The notes under the pieces were generated by a model. The model ran no database searches. It was not told the origin of the DNA and saw only the letters and a list, made by a program, of their open reading frames with translations. Position numbers and translations under genes: made by a program. Positions 18,389-26,776 of a stretch of DNA of 64,000 nt are shown in pieces. This DNA is from PALSA-612 sp035652235 (lineage in GTDB: Bacteria > Actinomycetota > Thermoleophilia > Gaiellales > Gaiellaceae), in NCBI GenBank assembly GCA_035652235.1, contig DASREE010000032.1, positions 124,001 through 188,000 of the forward strand, read 5' to 3'. How positions within the stretch are numbered: the stretch's first letter is position 1; each line of letters opens with the position of its first letter.

Positions 18389-18891
18389 GGGCCGCCGCCG
18401 TCACGTGCGCGGTGGCGGTGCTCGCCCTCTCGCTCGCCGGGCCGGCCGTGGCGAGCGAGCGCCACCCCACGCTTCCCGAGCTCGAATCCGAGGTCATGTG
18501 CCTCGTCTGCAACACGACCCTCGACCAGTCGTCGTCTCCCTTCGCCGACCGCGAGCGGGCGCTCATCCGCCGCTGGATCGCCGAGGGCGACACGAAGAGC
18601 GAGATCGAGGCGAAGCTGGTGGCGCAGTTCGGCCCGCAGATCCTGGCGGCGCCGCCCAAGCGCGGCTTCGACCTCCTCGCCTGGTGGCTCCCGATCGCCG
18701 GCGCCGTCGCCGGGGCGCTCGTCCTCGGCTGGCTCGTCTGGTGGTGGAGCCGCAGACGGCCGGCCCTGCCGGCAGCACCCGGCACCCCGGCCGTGAACGG
18801 GCGCGGGCTGGACGGGCCCGACGCGACCGAGCTCGACCCCGATCTGGAGCGCCGGCTGGACGAGGAGCTGGCGCGGTTCGACGCATCGTGA
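18385..18891 (+). CDS. ccmH: Cytochrome c biogenesis protein CcmH/CycL
   Basis: Thiol-disulfide protein of cytochrome c maturation that handles the CXXCH motif of apocytochrome. A signal sequence (1-24) precedes the CcmH redox motif CLVCNTTLDQS, with Cys 39 and 42. The signature RALIRRWIAEGDTKSEI follows, then a membrane helix (about 95-117) and an acidic cytoplasmic tail. The length is 168 residues. It overlaps the CcmG-like gene by 4 nt. CcmF and heme-delivery genes are not in the window. Confidence 0.9.
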   Translation: MRAAAVTCAVAVLALSLAGPAVASERHPTLPELESEVMCLVCNTTLDQSSSPFADRERALIRRWIAEGDTKSEIEAKLVAQFGPQILAAPPKRGFDLLAWWLPIAGAVAGALVLGWLVWWWSRRRPALPAAPGTPAVNGRGLDGPDATELDPDLERRLDEELARFDAS

Positions 18892-18954
18892 GCTGCGGGC
18901 CTGGCAACCCGCGGCGGCGCGTGCGGGGCCCCGGCCCCGTACGCCGGTGGTGAC

Positions 18955-19665
18955 GTGGCGGAGCGGATCCCGATCGCCTTCCTCGCCGGGCTCGCCTCGG
19001 TGGTGACGCCCTGCGTCCTGCCGCTCGTGCCCGGGTATTTGTCGGCGGTCTCCGCGGTCGAGGTGACAAGGCTCGGCGAGCGGGGCGTCGCGCGGCGGAT
19101 CGCGCTCGCGAGCTTCCCGTTCCTCGCCGGCTTCACCGTCGTCTTCGTCGCGCTCGGCGCCGGCGCGGCTGCGATCGGCGGGGTCGTCGACGCGCAGCGC
19201 CGCAACGAGCTCGCCGGCTTCGTCCTGGTCGTGCTCGGCCTCGCCTTCGTCGGCCTGTTGCCCTGGCCGGAGCGGGTTGTGGCGCCGACGCTGCTCGAGT
19301 CGGCGCGGCGGCGCGGCTCGGGCGCGCTGCTCGGCGCGGCGTTCGCGGTCTGTGCGGCGCCCTGCATCGGCACCGTGCTCGCGTCGGTGCTCGTCCTCGC
19401 GAGCGACTCGAGCACGGTGCTGCGCGGCTCAGTCCTGCTGCTCGCGTACTCGGTCGGGATCGGCGCGGCCTTCCTGCTCGCGGGGATCGGCTTCGCCCGC
19501 GCGATGGGTGCGTTCCGCTGGGTGCGGAACCACTACGCCTGGATCCGCGCCGCGAGCGGCCTGACGCTGCTCGCGCTCGGGCTGCTTCTGTTCTTCGACC
19601 GGGACTGGTGGCTCCGCGTCCTCCTCAACCGGGCGCTCGAGGCTGTCGGCCTCGGCCAGGTGTAG
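18955..19665 (+). CDS. ccdA: Thiol-disulfide membrane transporter CcdA (DsbD family)
   Basis: Passes electrons from cytoplasmic thioredoxin to extracytoplasmic CcmG/CcmH-type proteins. Six membrane helices are predicted in 236 residues. The two redox cysteines sit in symmetrical Pro-Cys motifs: TPCVLPL (Cys 20) in helix 1 and CAAPCIG (Cys 137) in helix 4. The GTG start is 63 nt after ccmH; the gap contains GC-rich inverted repeats. The last 237 nt are overlapped in antisense by the convergent DUF309 reading frame. Confidence 0.9.
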   Translation: MAERIPIAFLAGLASVVTPCVLPLVPGYLSAVSAVEVTRLGERGVARRIALASFPFLAGFTVVFVALGAGAAAIGGVVDAQRRNELAGFVLVVLGLAFVGLLPWPERVVAPTLLESARRRGSGALLGAAFAVCAAPCIGTVLASVLVLASDSSTVLRGSVLLLAYSVGIGAAFLLAGIGFARAMGAFRWVRNHYAWIRAASGLTLLALGLLLFFDRDWWLRVLLNRALEAVGLGQV

Positions 19666-19986
19666 CCGCGGCAGGTCGAGCGAGCCGGACGCGACGAGGG
19701 CGAGCGCGCGGTCGACCTGCGCGCGCAGGGAGGCGAGGTCGACGCCGCGGTGCGAGGAGCGGTAGCCGCGGAGCCGCCGTCGCGCCTTCTCGAGCTGGCT
19801 GCGGCAGGCGACCGGACGGCCGCGGCCGGCCTGGTACCAGGCGACGGTGACGTGCACGAGCCCCTGGAGGAAGTCGCGCTCGTCGTCCCCGGCCGCTCGC
19901 CAGGCGAGCTCGAGCTCCTCGTGCGCCTCGAAGTAGGCGCCGCGGCGCATGAGCTCGAGTCCTCGCCGCAGGTGCTCGCCGACCAT
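19429..19986 (-). CDS. DUF309 family protein with C-terminal extension antisense to ccdA
   Basis: The N-terminal 90 residues match DUF309, a small all-helical family of unknown role (RRGAYFEAHEELELAWR, FLQGLVHVTVAWYQ). I start at ATG 19986, with GGAG 9 nt upstream; a GTG at 20001 is possible. The family is normally about 100-150 residues, but here the frame has no stop until 19429, inside ccdA. The last 79 residues (Glu/Arg/Pro-rich) are therefore read antisense to ccdA and may be a run-on tail of no function. The gene diverges from the receiver-like gene at 20052. Confidence 0.75.
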   Translation of the reverse strand: MVGEHLRRGLELMRRGAYFEAHEELELAWRAAGDDERDFLQGLVHVTVAWYQAGRGRPVACRSQLEKARRRLRGYRSSHRGVDLASLRAQVDRALALVASGSLDLPRLHLAEADSLERPVEEDAEPPVPVEEQKQPEREQRQAARGADPGVVVPHPAERTHRAGEADPREQEGRADPDRVREQQD

Positions 19987-20051
19987 CAGGAGCGGCTCCA
20001 CGCCGGGGAACGCGGCTGCTCGCCGCCCGGGAACCGTGTTAGGCTCCGCCC

Positions 20052-20366
20052 GTGGCAACGATCCTGCTGGCGGGGGTCGACCTCTTCTTCCGCGGCAAGC
20101 TCGAGGCGCTCTTGCCGGAGCACCGGTTCGTGACGACCGACGCCGTGGACGCGCCCGAGCTCGTCATCGCCGACATCTCGCGAGTCGACCCGGACGAGGT
20201 CGCGGACGCCTATCCAGACATCCCGATCGTCGGCTTCACGAACCACACCGACACGGCCGGGTTGCGGGCGGCCCACGGGGCGGGGTTCGACCAGGTGGTG
20301 ACGAAGTCGGCGCTCGTCGAGCGCGCACGCTTGCTGATCGACCAGCTGCTGGCCTCGGTAGAGTAG
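20052..20366 (+). CDS. Degenerate response-regulator receiver-like protein
   Basis: A 104-residue alpha/beta protein resembling a stand-alone receiver domain: ILLAGVD at the strand-1 position, a possible phospho-Asp in VIADISR, GFTNHTD at strand 4 and the conserved Lys in VVTKSAL at strand 5. The usual acidic pair after strand 1 is reduced to one Asp, so phosphorylation is doubtful. No histidine kinase is adjacent. The GTG start is 6 nt after TAGGCT (20040-20045). Its stop codon lies inside the -10 box of the ferredoxin gene. Confidence 0.6.
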   Translation: MATILLAGVDLFFRGKLEALLPEHRFVTTDAVDAPELVIADISRVDPDEVADAYPDIPIVGFTNHTDTAGLRAAHGAGFDQVVTKSALVERARLLIDQLLASVE

Positions 20367-20370
20367 AAGC

Positions 20371-20673
20371 GTGACCTACATCATCGCCGAACCCTGCATC
20401 GACATCAAAGATCGCTCGTGCGTGGACGTGTGCCCGGTCGACTGCATCCACGAGTACGACCGGATCCTGGTCATCGACCCCGAGGAGTGCATCGACTGCG
20501 GCGCGTGCGAGCCGGAGTGCCCGGTCGAGGCGATCTTCCCGGAGGACGCGCTGCCCGAGAAGTGGGAAGCCTTCGTGAAGATCAACTACGCCTATCCGGA
20601 CGCGGCCACGATCAACCGGCTCGTCGACGAGTACGCGGCCGAGCACAACGTCCAGAACGAGCCGATCGCCTAG
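20371..20673 (+). CDS. fdxA: 7Fe ferredoxin, FdxA type
   Basis: Small electron carrier with one [3Fe-4S] and one [4Fe-4S] cluster. The cysteines are at 9, 17, 21, 25, 40, 43, 46 and 50, the FdxA spacing (CVDVCPVDC and CIDCGACEPECP). The C-terminal extension FPEDALPEKWEAF is typical of the actinobacterial FdxA family. The length is 100 residues. The GTG start is 6 nt after TAGAGT (20359-20364), which overlaps the preceding stop codon. The partner enzyme is unknown. Confidence 0.92.
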   Translation: MTYIIAEPCIDIKDRSCVDVCPVDCIHEYDRILVIDPEECIDCGACEPECPVEAIFPEDALPEKWEAFVKINYAYPDAATINRLVDEYAAEHNVQNEPIA

Positions 20674-20798
20674 CGTCGTCGGCCCGCTCGCCGAGACTCC
20701 GTCCGCCCGGCCGAGGGCTTCCGCGACGGTGGCCGCGCGGGGCAGCCACGCTGAGCGGCTGAACTCCGCCGGCGGTAGTCTCCGAGCCCCGCTCTGGC

Positions 20799-21695
20799 TC
20801 AGACGAGCGCGAGCGCCAGCTGCTCGGGCTCGGGGGGCGGGCGCAGCCGCCTGCGGCGCGGAACGGCCGCGACGTCGCGACCGGCCTCCGCCACGAGCCT
20901 CCGCACGCGGCTCGTCTCGCTCGCCGGAAGGTGGGCGCGGCCGCGGTAGAGCTCGCGGTAGTGGTCGAGCTGCTCGGGCCAGTCGCGTGCCAGGGCGGCG
21001 AGGAAGTGCTCACGCGTCCCCGGCCGGAGATTGAGGAGCGCGCTCCACAGGTGCGCCGCCCCCGCCGCGCGCGCCGCGCGTACGACCTCGGCGAGCTGCT
21101 CCGGGCGGTCGGAGATGCCCGGGAGCACCGGCGCCACGGCCACCCCTGCGTCGATCCCCGCTTCGACGAGGAGCCGGAGCGCGTGCAGTCGCCGGCGGGG
21201 CGGCGGCGTCCCCGGCTCCGTGCGCCGCCAGACGTCCTCGTCGAGCGTGGGGACGGAGAACGTCACCGACACGCGAGCGCGCGACGCGGCCTCGGCGAGG
21301 ACGTCGACGTCGCGGACGACGAGCGGGCTGCGCGTGATCACGTGGAACGGCGTCCTCGCGCTGGAGAGCGCCTGCAGGCACGCGCGCGTCAGCCGGTAGC
21401 GGCCCTCCGCCGGCTGGTAGGGGTCCGTGGCCGCGCCGACCGACACCGGCTCCCGCCTCCAGGAGGGGCGCGCGAGCTCCGCGCGGAGCACGTCGGCGAT
21501 GTTCACCTTCACCCTGATCGAGCGGCCGTACCCGTCGCCTGAGGGACGGTCGGCGCGCTGCTCGAAGGTGCGCACGTAGCAGAAGGTGCAGCGGTGCACG
21601 CAGCCCATGTACGGGTTGAGCGACCAGTCGAACGGCATGCCGCGCACGCGGTTGAGCGCGGTTCGGCACGGCTCCTCCCGGTACTCGGAACGCAC
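20799..21695 (-). CDS. Radical SAM protein, SplB-related (Rv2578c-like)
   Basis: Radical SAM enzyme related to spore photoproduct lyase, but of the actinobacterial Rv2578c group whose reaction is unknown. The cluster motif C-x3-C-x2-C is CVHRCTFC, Cys 32, 36 and 39. It is preceded by DWSLNPYMG and followed by FCYVR, VNIADVLRAEL and GAATDPYQPAEGRY, all typical of this group. The length is 298 residues. I choose GTG 21695 because a TAGACT box (complement of 21703-21708) lies 7 nt upstream; the frame continues beyond, but that stretch is non-coding. Confidence 0.87.
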   Translation of the reverse strand: MRSEYREEPCRTALNRVRGMPFDWSLNPYMGCVHRCTFCYVRTFEQRADRPSGDGYGRSIRVKVNIADVLRAELARPSWRREPVSVGAATDPYQPAEGRYRLTRACLQALSSARTPFHVITRSPLVVRDVDVLAEAASRARVSVTFSVPTLDEDVWRRTEPGTPPPRRRLHALRLLVEAGIDAGVAVAPVLPGISDRPEQLAEVVRAARAAGAAHLWSALLNLRPGTREHFLAALARDWPEQLDHYRELYRGRAHLPASETSRVRRLVAEAGRDVAAVPRRRRLRPPPEPEQLALALV

Positions 21696-21776
21696 GGCGC
21701 GCAGTCTAGCGAACGCATGTTCGCCATCGGGAGACGGCCATCCGGGCGCGCGAGCGGGGCCGGCGGGCCCGCTCCC

Positions 21777-21782
21777 TATACT
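21777..21782 (+). promoter_or_regulatory. -10 box upstream of the CorC/HlyC gene
   Basis: TATACT lies 55 nt before the ATG, so this gene would have a leader of roughly 50 nt, unlike most neighbours. The 142-nt gap to the divergent radical SAM gene holds both promoters. Confidence 0.45.
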
Positions 21783-21837
21783 GTCGGCAGCAGGTGGCCG
21801 ACGACGTGCCCAGTACCGCCGCCCCGGTGACAGGGGC

Positions 21838-23172
21838 ATGACGCTCGCGCTCCTGCTCCTCGCCGTCGCGGCGCTGATCCTGCTGAACGGCTTCTTCGTC
21901 GCCGCCGAGTACGGCCTCGTCACGGCGCGGATGACGCGCCTGCAGGAGCTCGCCGACGAGGGCGTGCGGCGGGCGAGGATCGTCCTGCGCATCATCGGCG
22001 ACCCGCCGCGGTTCATCGCCGCGATGCAGCTCGGCGTCACCGCCACCAGCCTGGCGATCGGCGCGCTCGGCGAGCCGGTGCTGGAGCGGATCTTCCACCC
22101 GGTCGTGGCCGCAGTGGTCGCGGTCATCCTCGCCTTCCTCATCATCACCTTCCTGCACGTCGTCATCGGCGAGCTGATCCCGAAGGGGGTCGCCCTCGCC
22201 TACTCGGAGCGCGTGGCGCTGGCCGTGGCCGCCCCGGTGCGCGGCTTCTTCGTGCTCTTCCATCCGCTCATCTGGGTGCTGCAGCGGGCGAGCGAGGCGG
22301 GCCTGCGCGCGCTCGGCCTGCAGCCGCCGACCGGCGAGGTGGGCGTGCTCTCGGAGGCTGAGCTGAAGATGCTCCTCTCCCGCTCGAGCGAGGAGGGCGA
22401 GATCGAGCATGAGGAGCGGGAGATGCTCTACAACGTGTTCGACTTCGCCGACAAGGAGGTCTCCGACGTGATGGTGCCGCGCCCGGAGGTGGTGGCCCTG
22501 TCCATCGACCTCCCGCCGGAGGAGTGCCTGAAAGCAGCGGTCGAGTCCCCGTACACGCGCTACCCGGTGTACCGAGGCTCGCTCGACGAGATCGTCGGCA
22601 TCCTGCACGTCCGCGACCTCTTCCGCGCCGCCGAGGAGGCGGGGGGCATCGCCAACGTCGACCTGGCCGGGCTGCTCCGCCCGGCGCACATCGTCCCGGA
22701 GACGAAGGATCTCGCTGCGCTCCTGCGCGACTTCCGGCGTACGAAGGAGCACATGGCGGTGGTGGTCGACGAGTACGGGGCGATGGAGGGGATCGCCACG
22801 CTCGAGGACCTGCTGGAGGAGATCGTGGGCGAGATCGAGGACGAGTTCGACCTGCCGGACGAGTCGGTCGAGCAGGTCGACGAAAGGCGCATCCGCATCG
22901 ACGGCACGTTCCCGATCGACGACTTCAACGAGGAGTTCCGGGTGGCGCTGCCGCAGGAGGACTACCACACGCTCGCCGGGTTCGTCTTCGGTCAGCTCGG
23001 GCACGCGCCGCACAAGGGCGACACCGCCGAGCACGACGGCATGCGCTTCACGGTGCTCGAGACGACCGGGTCGCGCATCGAGCGGCTCGAGGTCGAGTTC
23101 GAGGAGGTCGCCGGCCGCGGCCGGTCCGCCGAGACGCGGGAGCAGACGGAAACGGACGAGCCCGCTGGGTAG
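21838..23172 (+). CDS. HlyC/CorC-family membrane protein (DUF21-CBS-CorC)
   Basis: Family linked to magnesium/cobalt efflux. Domain order: DUF21 transmembrane domain with about four helices (1-190), a CBS pair (about 210-335, VMVPRPEVVAL and VVVDEYGAMEGIATLEDLLE) and a C-terminal CorC_HlyC domain (about 345-430, DFNEEFRVALP). The length is 444 residues. The ATG at 21838 matches the family N-terminus MTLALLLLAVAALILLNGFFVAAE-type start. It is followed after 4 nt by a decayed acetyltransferase gene. Confidence 0.9.
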   Translation: MTLALLLLAVAALILLNGFFVAAEYGLVTARMTRLQELADEGVRRARIVLRIIGDPPRFIAAMQLGVTATSLAIGALGEPVLERIFHPVVAAVVAVILAFLIITFLHVVIGELIPKGVALAYSERVALAVAAPVRGFFVLFHPLIWVLQRASEAGLRALGLQPPTGEVGVLSEAELKMLLSRSSEEGEIEHEEREMLYNVFDFADKEVSDVMVPRPEVVALSIDLPPEECLKAAVESPYTRYPVYRGSLDEIVGILHVRDLFRAAEEAGGIANVDLAGLLRPAHIVPETKDLAALLRDFRRTKEHMAVVVDEYGAMEGIATLEDLLEEIVGEIEDEFDLPDESVEQVDERRIRIDGTFPIDDFNEEFRVALPQEDYHTLAGFVFGQLGHAPHKGDTAEHDGMRFTVLETTGSRIERLEVEFEEVAGRGRSAETREQTETDEPAG

Positions 23173-23176
23173 CGTC

Positions 23177-23442
23177 GTGCAGCGCGGGCAGGCGCCGGTG
23201 GACGTGCGGGAGGCGGTGCCCGACGACGTGCCCCGGCTCGTCGAGCTGTACTGGCGCATGGACGCCGAGGAGGTCGGGAAGTCGCTGACGGAGGAGCGGG
23301 GCGTGCGCAGGCTGCTGGGGGCGAGGCCGACGAGCGGCGCGTGCACGAGCTGGTCGAAGAGGCGCTCGCTGGCCGTTGGGGCGATCGGGCGCCCATGCGC
23401 GTCGAGCTCGCATCCGACCGGTGGCGGCGCTCGGTCGCCTGA
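23177..23442 (+). pseudogene. Remnant of a GNAT-type acetyltransferase gene (internal deletion and frameshift)
   Basis: From GTG 23177 the frame reads REAVPDDVPRLVELYWRMD, the typical first strand and helix of a GNAT acetyltransferase, up to about 23335. A different frame then reads DERRVHELVEEALAGRWGDR and ends RWRRSVA at TGA 23440-23442. The two pieces total about 85 residues against about 150 for the family, so the acetyl-CoA binding centre is missing. I infer an out-of-frame internal deletion. The call rests on pattern only; the gene could instead be a short protein in the first frame. Confidence 0.45.
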
Positions 23443-23446
23443 GGGG

Positions 23447-24091
23447 TCAGACGAGCCGGTTCGCGAGCAGCTCCCACACTCGCTCGTCGGCGAGCGAGGA
23501 GGCCTCGAAGTCGGCCTCGAGGCGCACGCCGGCGACGGAGGGGATGCCGATCACGAACAGGCCCGCGGCGCGCGCGGACGCCACGCCGGGCGGCGAGTCC
23601 TCCAGGGCCGTCGACCGGGACGGGAGCGCCCCGAGGCGCCGGCAAGCCTCGAGGTAGAGATCCGGCGCCGGCTTCGGCTCGGCGACGTCGTCGACTCCGA
23701 GCAGGACGTCGAACGCGCCGGCGAGCCCCGTCCGCTCCAGCCCCGCGAGCAGGTGGCGGCGGGGCGCGTTCGAGGCGACGGCGAGCGGCGTCAGCGAGCG
23801 CAGCCGCTCGACGAGACGGACGGCGCCGGGACGCGGCTCGGCGCCGGCGGCGATCTCCGCGAGCGCGAGCTCGAACAGCTCGTCGCTCAGAGCCTGACCC
23901 TCTCCGGGCGCCCCCAGCAGCCGCTCGAGCACGCGCGCCGCCGTGGCGGGGGCGGTGCCGACGAGCGCGCGCTTCTCCTCGAGGCCGAAGCTGCGGCCGC
24001 GCCGGCGGAAGACCTCCACCTGGGCGCGTGTCCAGCACGGCTCCGTGTCGAGCAGCAGCCCGTCGTTGTCGAAGACGACTCCTGCCCGCAC
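23447..24091 (-). CDS. HAD-superfamily phosphatase/phosphomutase, beta-PGM-like
   Basis: Sugar-phosphate phosphatase or mutase of HAD subfamily IA. The nucleophile motif FDNDGLLLDTEP is at residues 7-18, with a helical cap (about 18-90), motif II VASNAP, the motif III Lys in KPAPDLYLEA and motif IV ALEDSPPGV. The length is 214 residues. It lies directly downstream of araB on the same strand. The GTG is 9 nt from TAGGAT (complement of 24101-24106), which includes the araB stop codon. A role in pentose or hexose phosphate clean-up is an inference from context. Confidence 0.87.
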   Translation of the reverse strand: MRAGVVFDNDGLLLDTEPCWTRAQVEVFRRRGRSFGLEEKRALVGTAPATAARVLERLLGAPGEGQALSDELFELALAEIAAGAEPRPGAVRLVERLRSLTPLAVASNAPRRHLLAGLERTGLAGAFDVLLGVDDVAEPKPAPDLYLEACRRLGALPSRSTALEDSPPGVASARAAGLFVIGIPSVAGVRLEADFEASSLADERVWELLANRLV

Positions 24092-24103
24092 GGCGAGCCG
24101 ATC

Positions 24104-25795
24104 CTACGGGGAGCCGCCGACCGCCTGCTCGCGGATGCGCCTGAGCGTCTTCATCGTGTCCACCGGCCCGCGGCCGAGCAGGTCGTGCAGCCGCAGGTAC
24201 TCCCGGTAGAGGAGCTCGTAGACGGCGTGCGCGGCGGGATCGGGCCGGTAGGTCTCGTCGCTGAGGTGGGCCATGCGCGCAGCCGCCTCGACGATCGTGT
24301 CGTAGCCCCCCGCGCTCGCTCCCGCCGCGACCGCGGCGAACATGGCCGAGCCGAGCGCCGGCGCCTGCTCGGAGGCGGCGAGCCGCCACTCGCGGCCGGT
24401 GACGTCGGCGTAGATCTGCATGAGCAGCCGGTTGCGGCGGGGCAGCCCGCCGCAGGCGACGATGCGCTCGACGGCGACCCTGCGTGACTCGAACGCGTCC
24501 ACGATCACGCGCGTGCCGAAGGCGGTTGCCTCGATCAGCGCGCGGTACAGCTCGGGCGCCGCCGTCGCCAGGGTGAGTCCGATCAGGAGGCCGCTGAGGT
24601 TGGCGTCGACGAGCACGGAGCGGTTGCCGTTCCACCAGTCGAGCGCGACGAGGCCGCTCTCGCCGGGGCGCAACCGCGCCGCCTCCGCCTCGAGCACGCC
24701 GTGCACATCCGTCCCCTGCGCCCGCGCCGCCTCGTGGTAGCGCGGGGGGACGGCGTGCTCGGCGAACCAGGCGAAGATGTCGCCGACCGCCGACTGGCCG
24801 GCCTCGAAGCCGTACAGTCCGGGGACGACGCCGTCCTCGACGACGCCGCACATGCCCTCCACCTCGGCTGCCTCCTCGCCGAGCAGGATGTGGCAGTTGC
24901 TCGTGCCCATGATCACGACCATCGTCCCCGGCGCCGTGACGGTGGCGGCGGGCGCGGACACGTGCGCGTCGACGTTCGCGACCGCGACCGGGGTGCCGGC
25001 ACGCAGCCCGGTCCACGCCGCCGCACGTTCGACGAGGACGCCGGCGCGGTCGCCGATCGGGACGATCTGCCGCGACATCTTCTCGTCGACGACGTCGGCG
25101 AAGCGGGGGTCGAGCGCGGCGAAGTACTCGCGCGGGGGGAACCCCTCCTGCTTCGACCACATCGCCTTGTAGCCGGCCGTGCAGGAGTTGCGCGTCTCGA
25201 CGCCCGTCAGCTGCCAGACGATCCAGTCGGCGGCCTCGATCAGCCGGTCGGCGGCCGCGTACACCTCGGGCGCCTCGTCGAGGATCTGCAGCGCCTTCGA
25301 GAAGAACCACTCGGACGAGATCCTGCCTCCGTAGCGTCGCAGCCACGGCTCGCCGCGCTCGGCCGCGACGGCGTTGATGCGGTCGGCCTCCGGCTGGGCG
25401 GCGTGGTGCTTCCACAGCTTCACCCAGGCGTGGGGGTGCCGGCGGAGCTCGCCGAGCAGGCAGAGCGGCGTCCCGTCGGCGGTCGTCGGCAGCATCGTGC
25501 ACGAGGTGAAGTCGATGCCGACGCCGATCACGTCGGCGGGGTCGACACCGGTCTCGGCGAGAAGCGCCGGCACCGCCTCCTGCAGGGTGCGGACGTAGTC
25601 CTCCGGGTCCTGGAGCGCCCAGTCCGGCTCGAGGCGGACGTCGTCGTCGGGCGGCGGCAGGTGCTCGTCGAGCACGCCGTTGCGGTAGCGGTAGACCGCG
25701 CTCGCGAGCTCCCGGCCGTCGCTGCAGTCGACGAGCACCGCGCGCCCCGACTCGGTGCCGAAGTCGATGCCGACGGTGTAGCGCGAGCGGCTCAC
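24104..25795 (-). CDS. araB: Ribulokinase
   Basis: Phosphorylates L-ribulose in L-arabinose catabolism. FGGY kinase of 563 residues, the ribulokinase length. It starts GIDFGTESGRAVLVD; ribulokinase-specific features include the CTMLPTTADGTPLC loop, LWKHHAAQPEAD, GGRISSEWFFSKALQ and the C-terminal VACGGLPRRNRLLMQIYAD. The GTG start lies 6 nt after the zinc dehydrogenase stop. With araD and araA upstream on the same strand it completes the arabinose isomerase pathway to D-xylulose-5-phosphate. Confidence 0.94.
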   Translation of the reverse strand: MSRSRYTVGIDFGTESGRAVLVDCSDGRELASAVYRYRNGVLDEHLPPPDDDVRLEPDWALQDPEDYVRTLQEAVPALLAETGVDPADVIGVGIDFTSCTMLPTTADGTPLCLLGELRRHPHAWVKLWKHHAAQPEADRINAVAAERGEPWLRRYGGRISSEWFFSKALQILDEAPEVYAAADRLIEAADWIVWQLTGVETRNSCTAGYKAMWSKQEGFPPREYFAALDPRFADVVDEKMSRQIVPIGDRAGVLVERAAAWTGLRAGTPVAVANVDAHVSAPAATVTAPGTMVVIMGTSNCHILLGEEAAEVEGMCGVVEDGVVPGLYGFEAGQSAVGDIFAWFAEHAVPPRYHEAARAQGTDVHGVLEAEAARLRPGESGLVALDWWNGNRSVLVDANLSGLLIGLTLATAAPELYRALIEATAFGTRVIVDAFESRRVAVERIVACGGLPRRNRLLMQIYADVTGREWRLAASEQAPALGSAMFAAVAAGASAGGYDTIVEAAARMAHLSDETYRPDPAAHAVYELLYREYLRLHDLLGRGPVDTMKTLRRIREQAVGGSP

Positions 25796-25801
25796 ACGGC
25801 C

Positions 25802-26776
25802 CTACCCTGTGCCGTCCCGCTGCGGGTCGACGACCACCTTCAGCCCGCGCCGGTCGGCGAGCGCCGAGAACGCCTGCGCACCGTCGGCGAGAGCGAAGCG
25901 GTCGCTGACGAGCGAGCCGAGCGAGACGCGCCCCATCGTCACGACGCGGAGCGCCCGCGGCAGGTCGGCGGGCTGCATGCGCCGGCAGAGGACGATCGTC
26001 AGCTCCTTGCGCCGCGCCACCGAGGCGGCGAAGCTCGACCGGTCCCCGGCCGGGATGCCGACGGCGACGACGCGCCCTCCCGGCCTGACGGCCTCCACCG
26101 CCTCGCCGAGCGAGTCGGCGTCGGTGCAGTCGAAGACGACGTCGGCGCCGTCGGGGTGGCCGGGGATGGCGCCGCTCGCCTCCGCCGCCGCCAGCCGGTG
26201 CGGCACGGGGTCGAACGCCAGCACCGGCCCCGCGCCGACGGCGGCGAGGACGCGCACGAGGAGCAGCCCGATCGGGCCGCAACCGAGCACGCCGACGGCC
26301 ACCCCGGGGCGGACCTGGCCGAGGTCGACGGCGTGCAGGGCGACCCCGAGCGGCTCGAGCAGCGTCGCCTCCTCGTCGGAGAGCGAATCCGGGACGGCGT
26401 GCACCAGCCGCTCCGGCCAGGTCATCAGCGTCCGCAGCGCTCCGTCCGTCGAGTGGCCGGCGAAGCGCGCGTCGCGGCAGAGGTTGTGCCTGCCCTCGAG
26501 GCAGAGCGGGCAGGCGCCGCAGGGGACGGCCGGATCGCAGACGACGCGCTGGCCGCGCCGCGGCCCCTCCTCGACGGTGGCGACGAACTCGTGGCCGAGC
26601 ACGAGCGGCTGCGCGAGCGCGGCGTCGCCGATCTCGCCCTCGAGGTACCAGTGGCGGTCGGAGCCGCACAGGCCGACGGCGCTCACGCGCAGCAGGAGCT
26701 CGCCGTCGGCCGCCTCGGGCGTCGGTTCCTCGCGCAGGCGCAGGTCGCCTGCGGCATGCAGTCGCAGCGCCCTCAC
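25802..26776 (-). CDS. Zinc-dependent polyol/sugar dehydrogenase (MDR family)
   Basis: Medium-chain dehydrogenase of the sorbitol/L-iditol/threonine dehydrogenase type. Catalytic zinc ligands are in GLCGSDRHW and LGHEF. The structural zinc cysteines are in CGACPLCLEGRHNLC. The Rossmann fold has GVLGCGPIGLLL. The 324-residue length is slightly short. It is inserted between araD and araB, overlapping araD by 4 nt (GTGA), so it is co-expressed with arabinose catabolism. The substrate is unknown: arabinitol, galactitol or a free pentose are possible. Confidence 0.85.
   Translation of the reverse strand: MRALRLHAAGDLRLREEPTPEAADGELLLRVSAVGLCGSDRHWYLEGEIGDAALAQPLVLGHEFVATVEEGPRRGQRVVCDPAVPCGACPLCLEGRHNLCRDARFAGHSTDGALRTLMTWPERLVHAVPDSLSDEEATLLEPLGVALHAVDLGQVRPGVAVGVLGCGPIGLLLVRVLAAVGAGPVLAFDPVPHRLAAAEASGAIPGHPDGADVVFDCTDADSLGEAVEAVRPGGRVVAVGIPAGDRSSFAASVARRKELTIVLCRRMQPADLPRALRVVTMGRVSLGSLVSDRFALADGAQAFSALADRRGLKVVVDPQRDGTG

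Noticed and set aside
22992..26669. Minus-strand frame of over 1200 codons across corC, HAD and the araB region
   Set aside because: Low-complexity Arg/Ala-rich shadow of HAD, araB and the dehydrogenase, which are read in another frame with full motifs.
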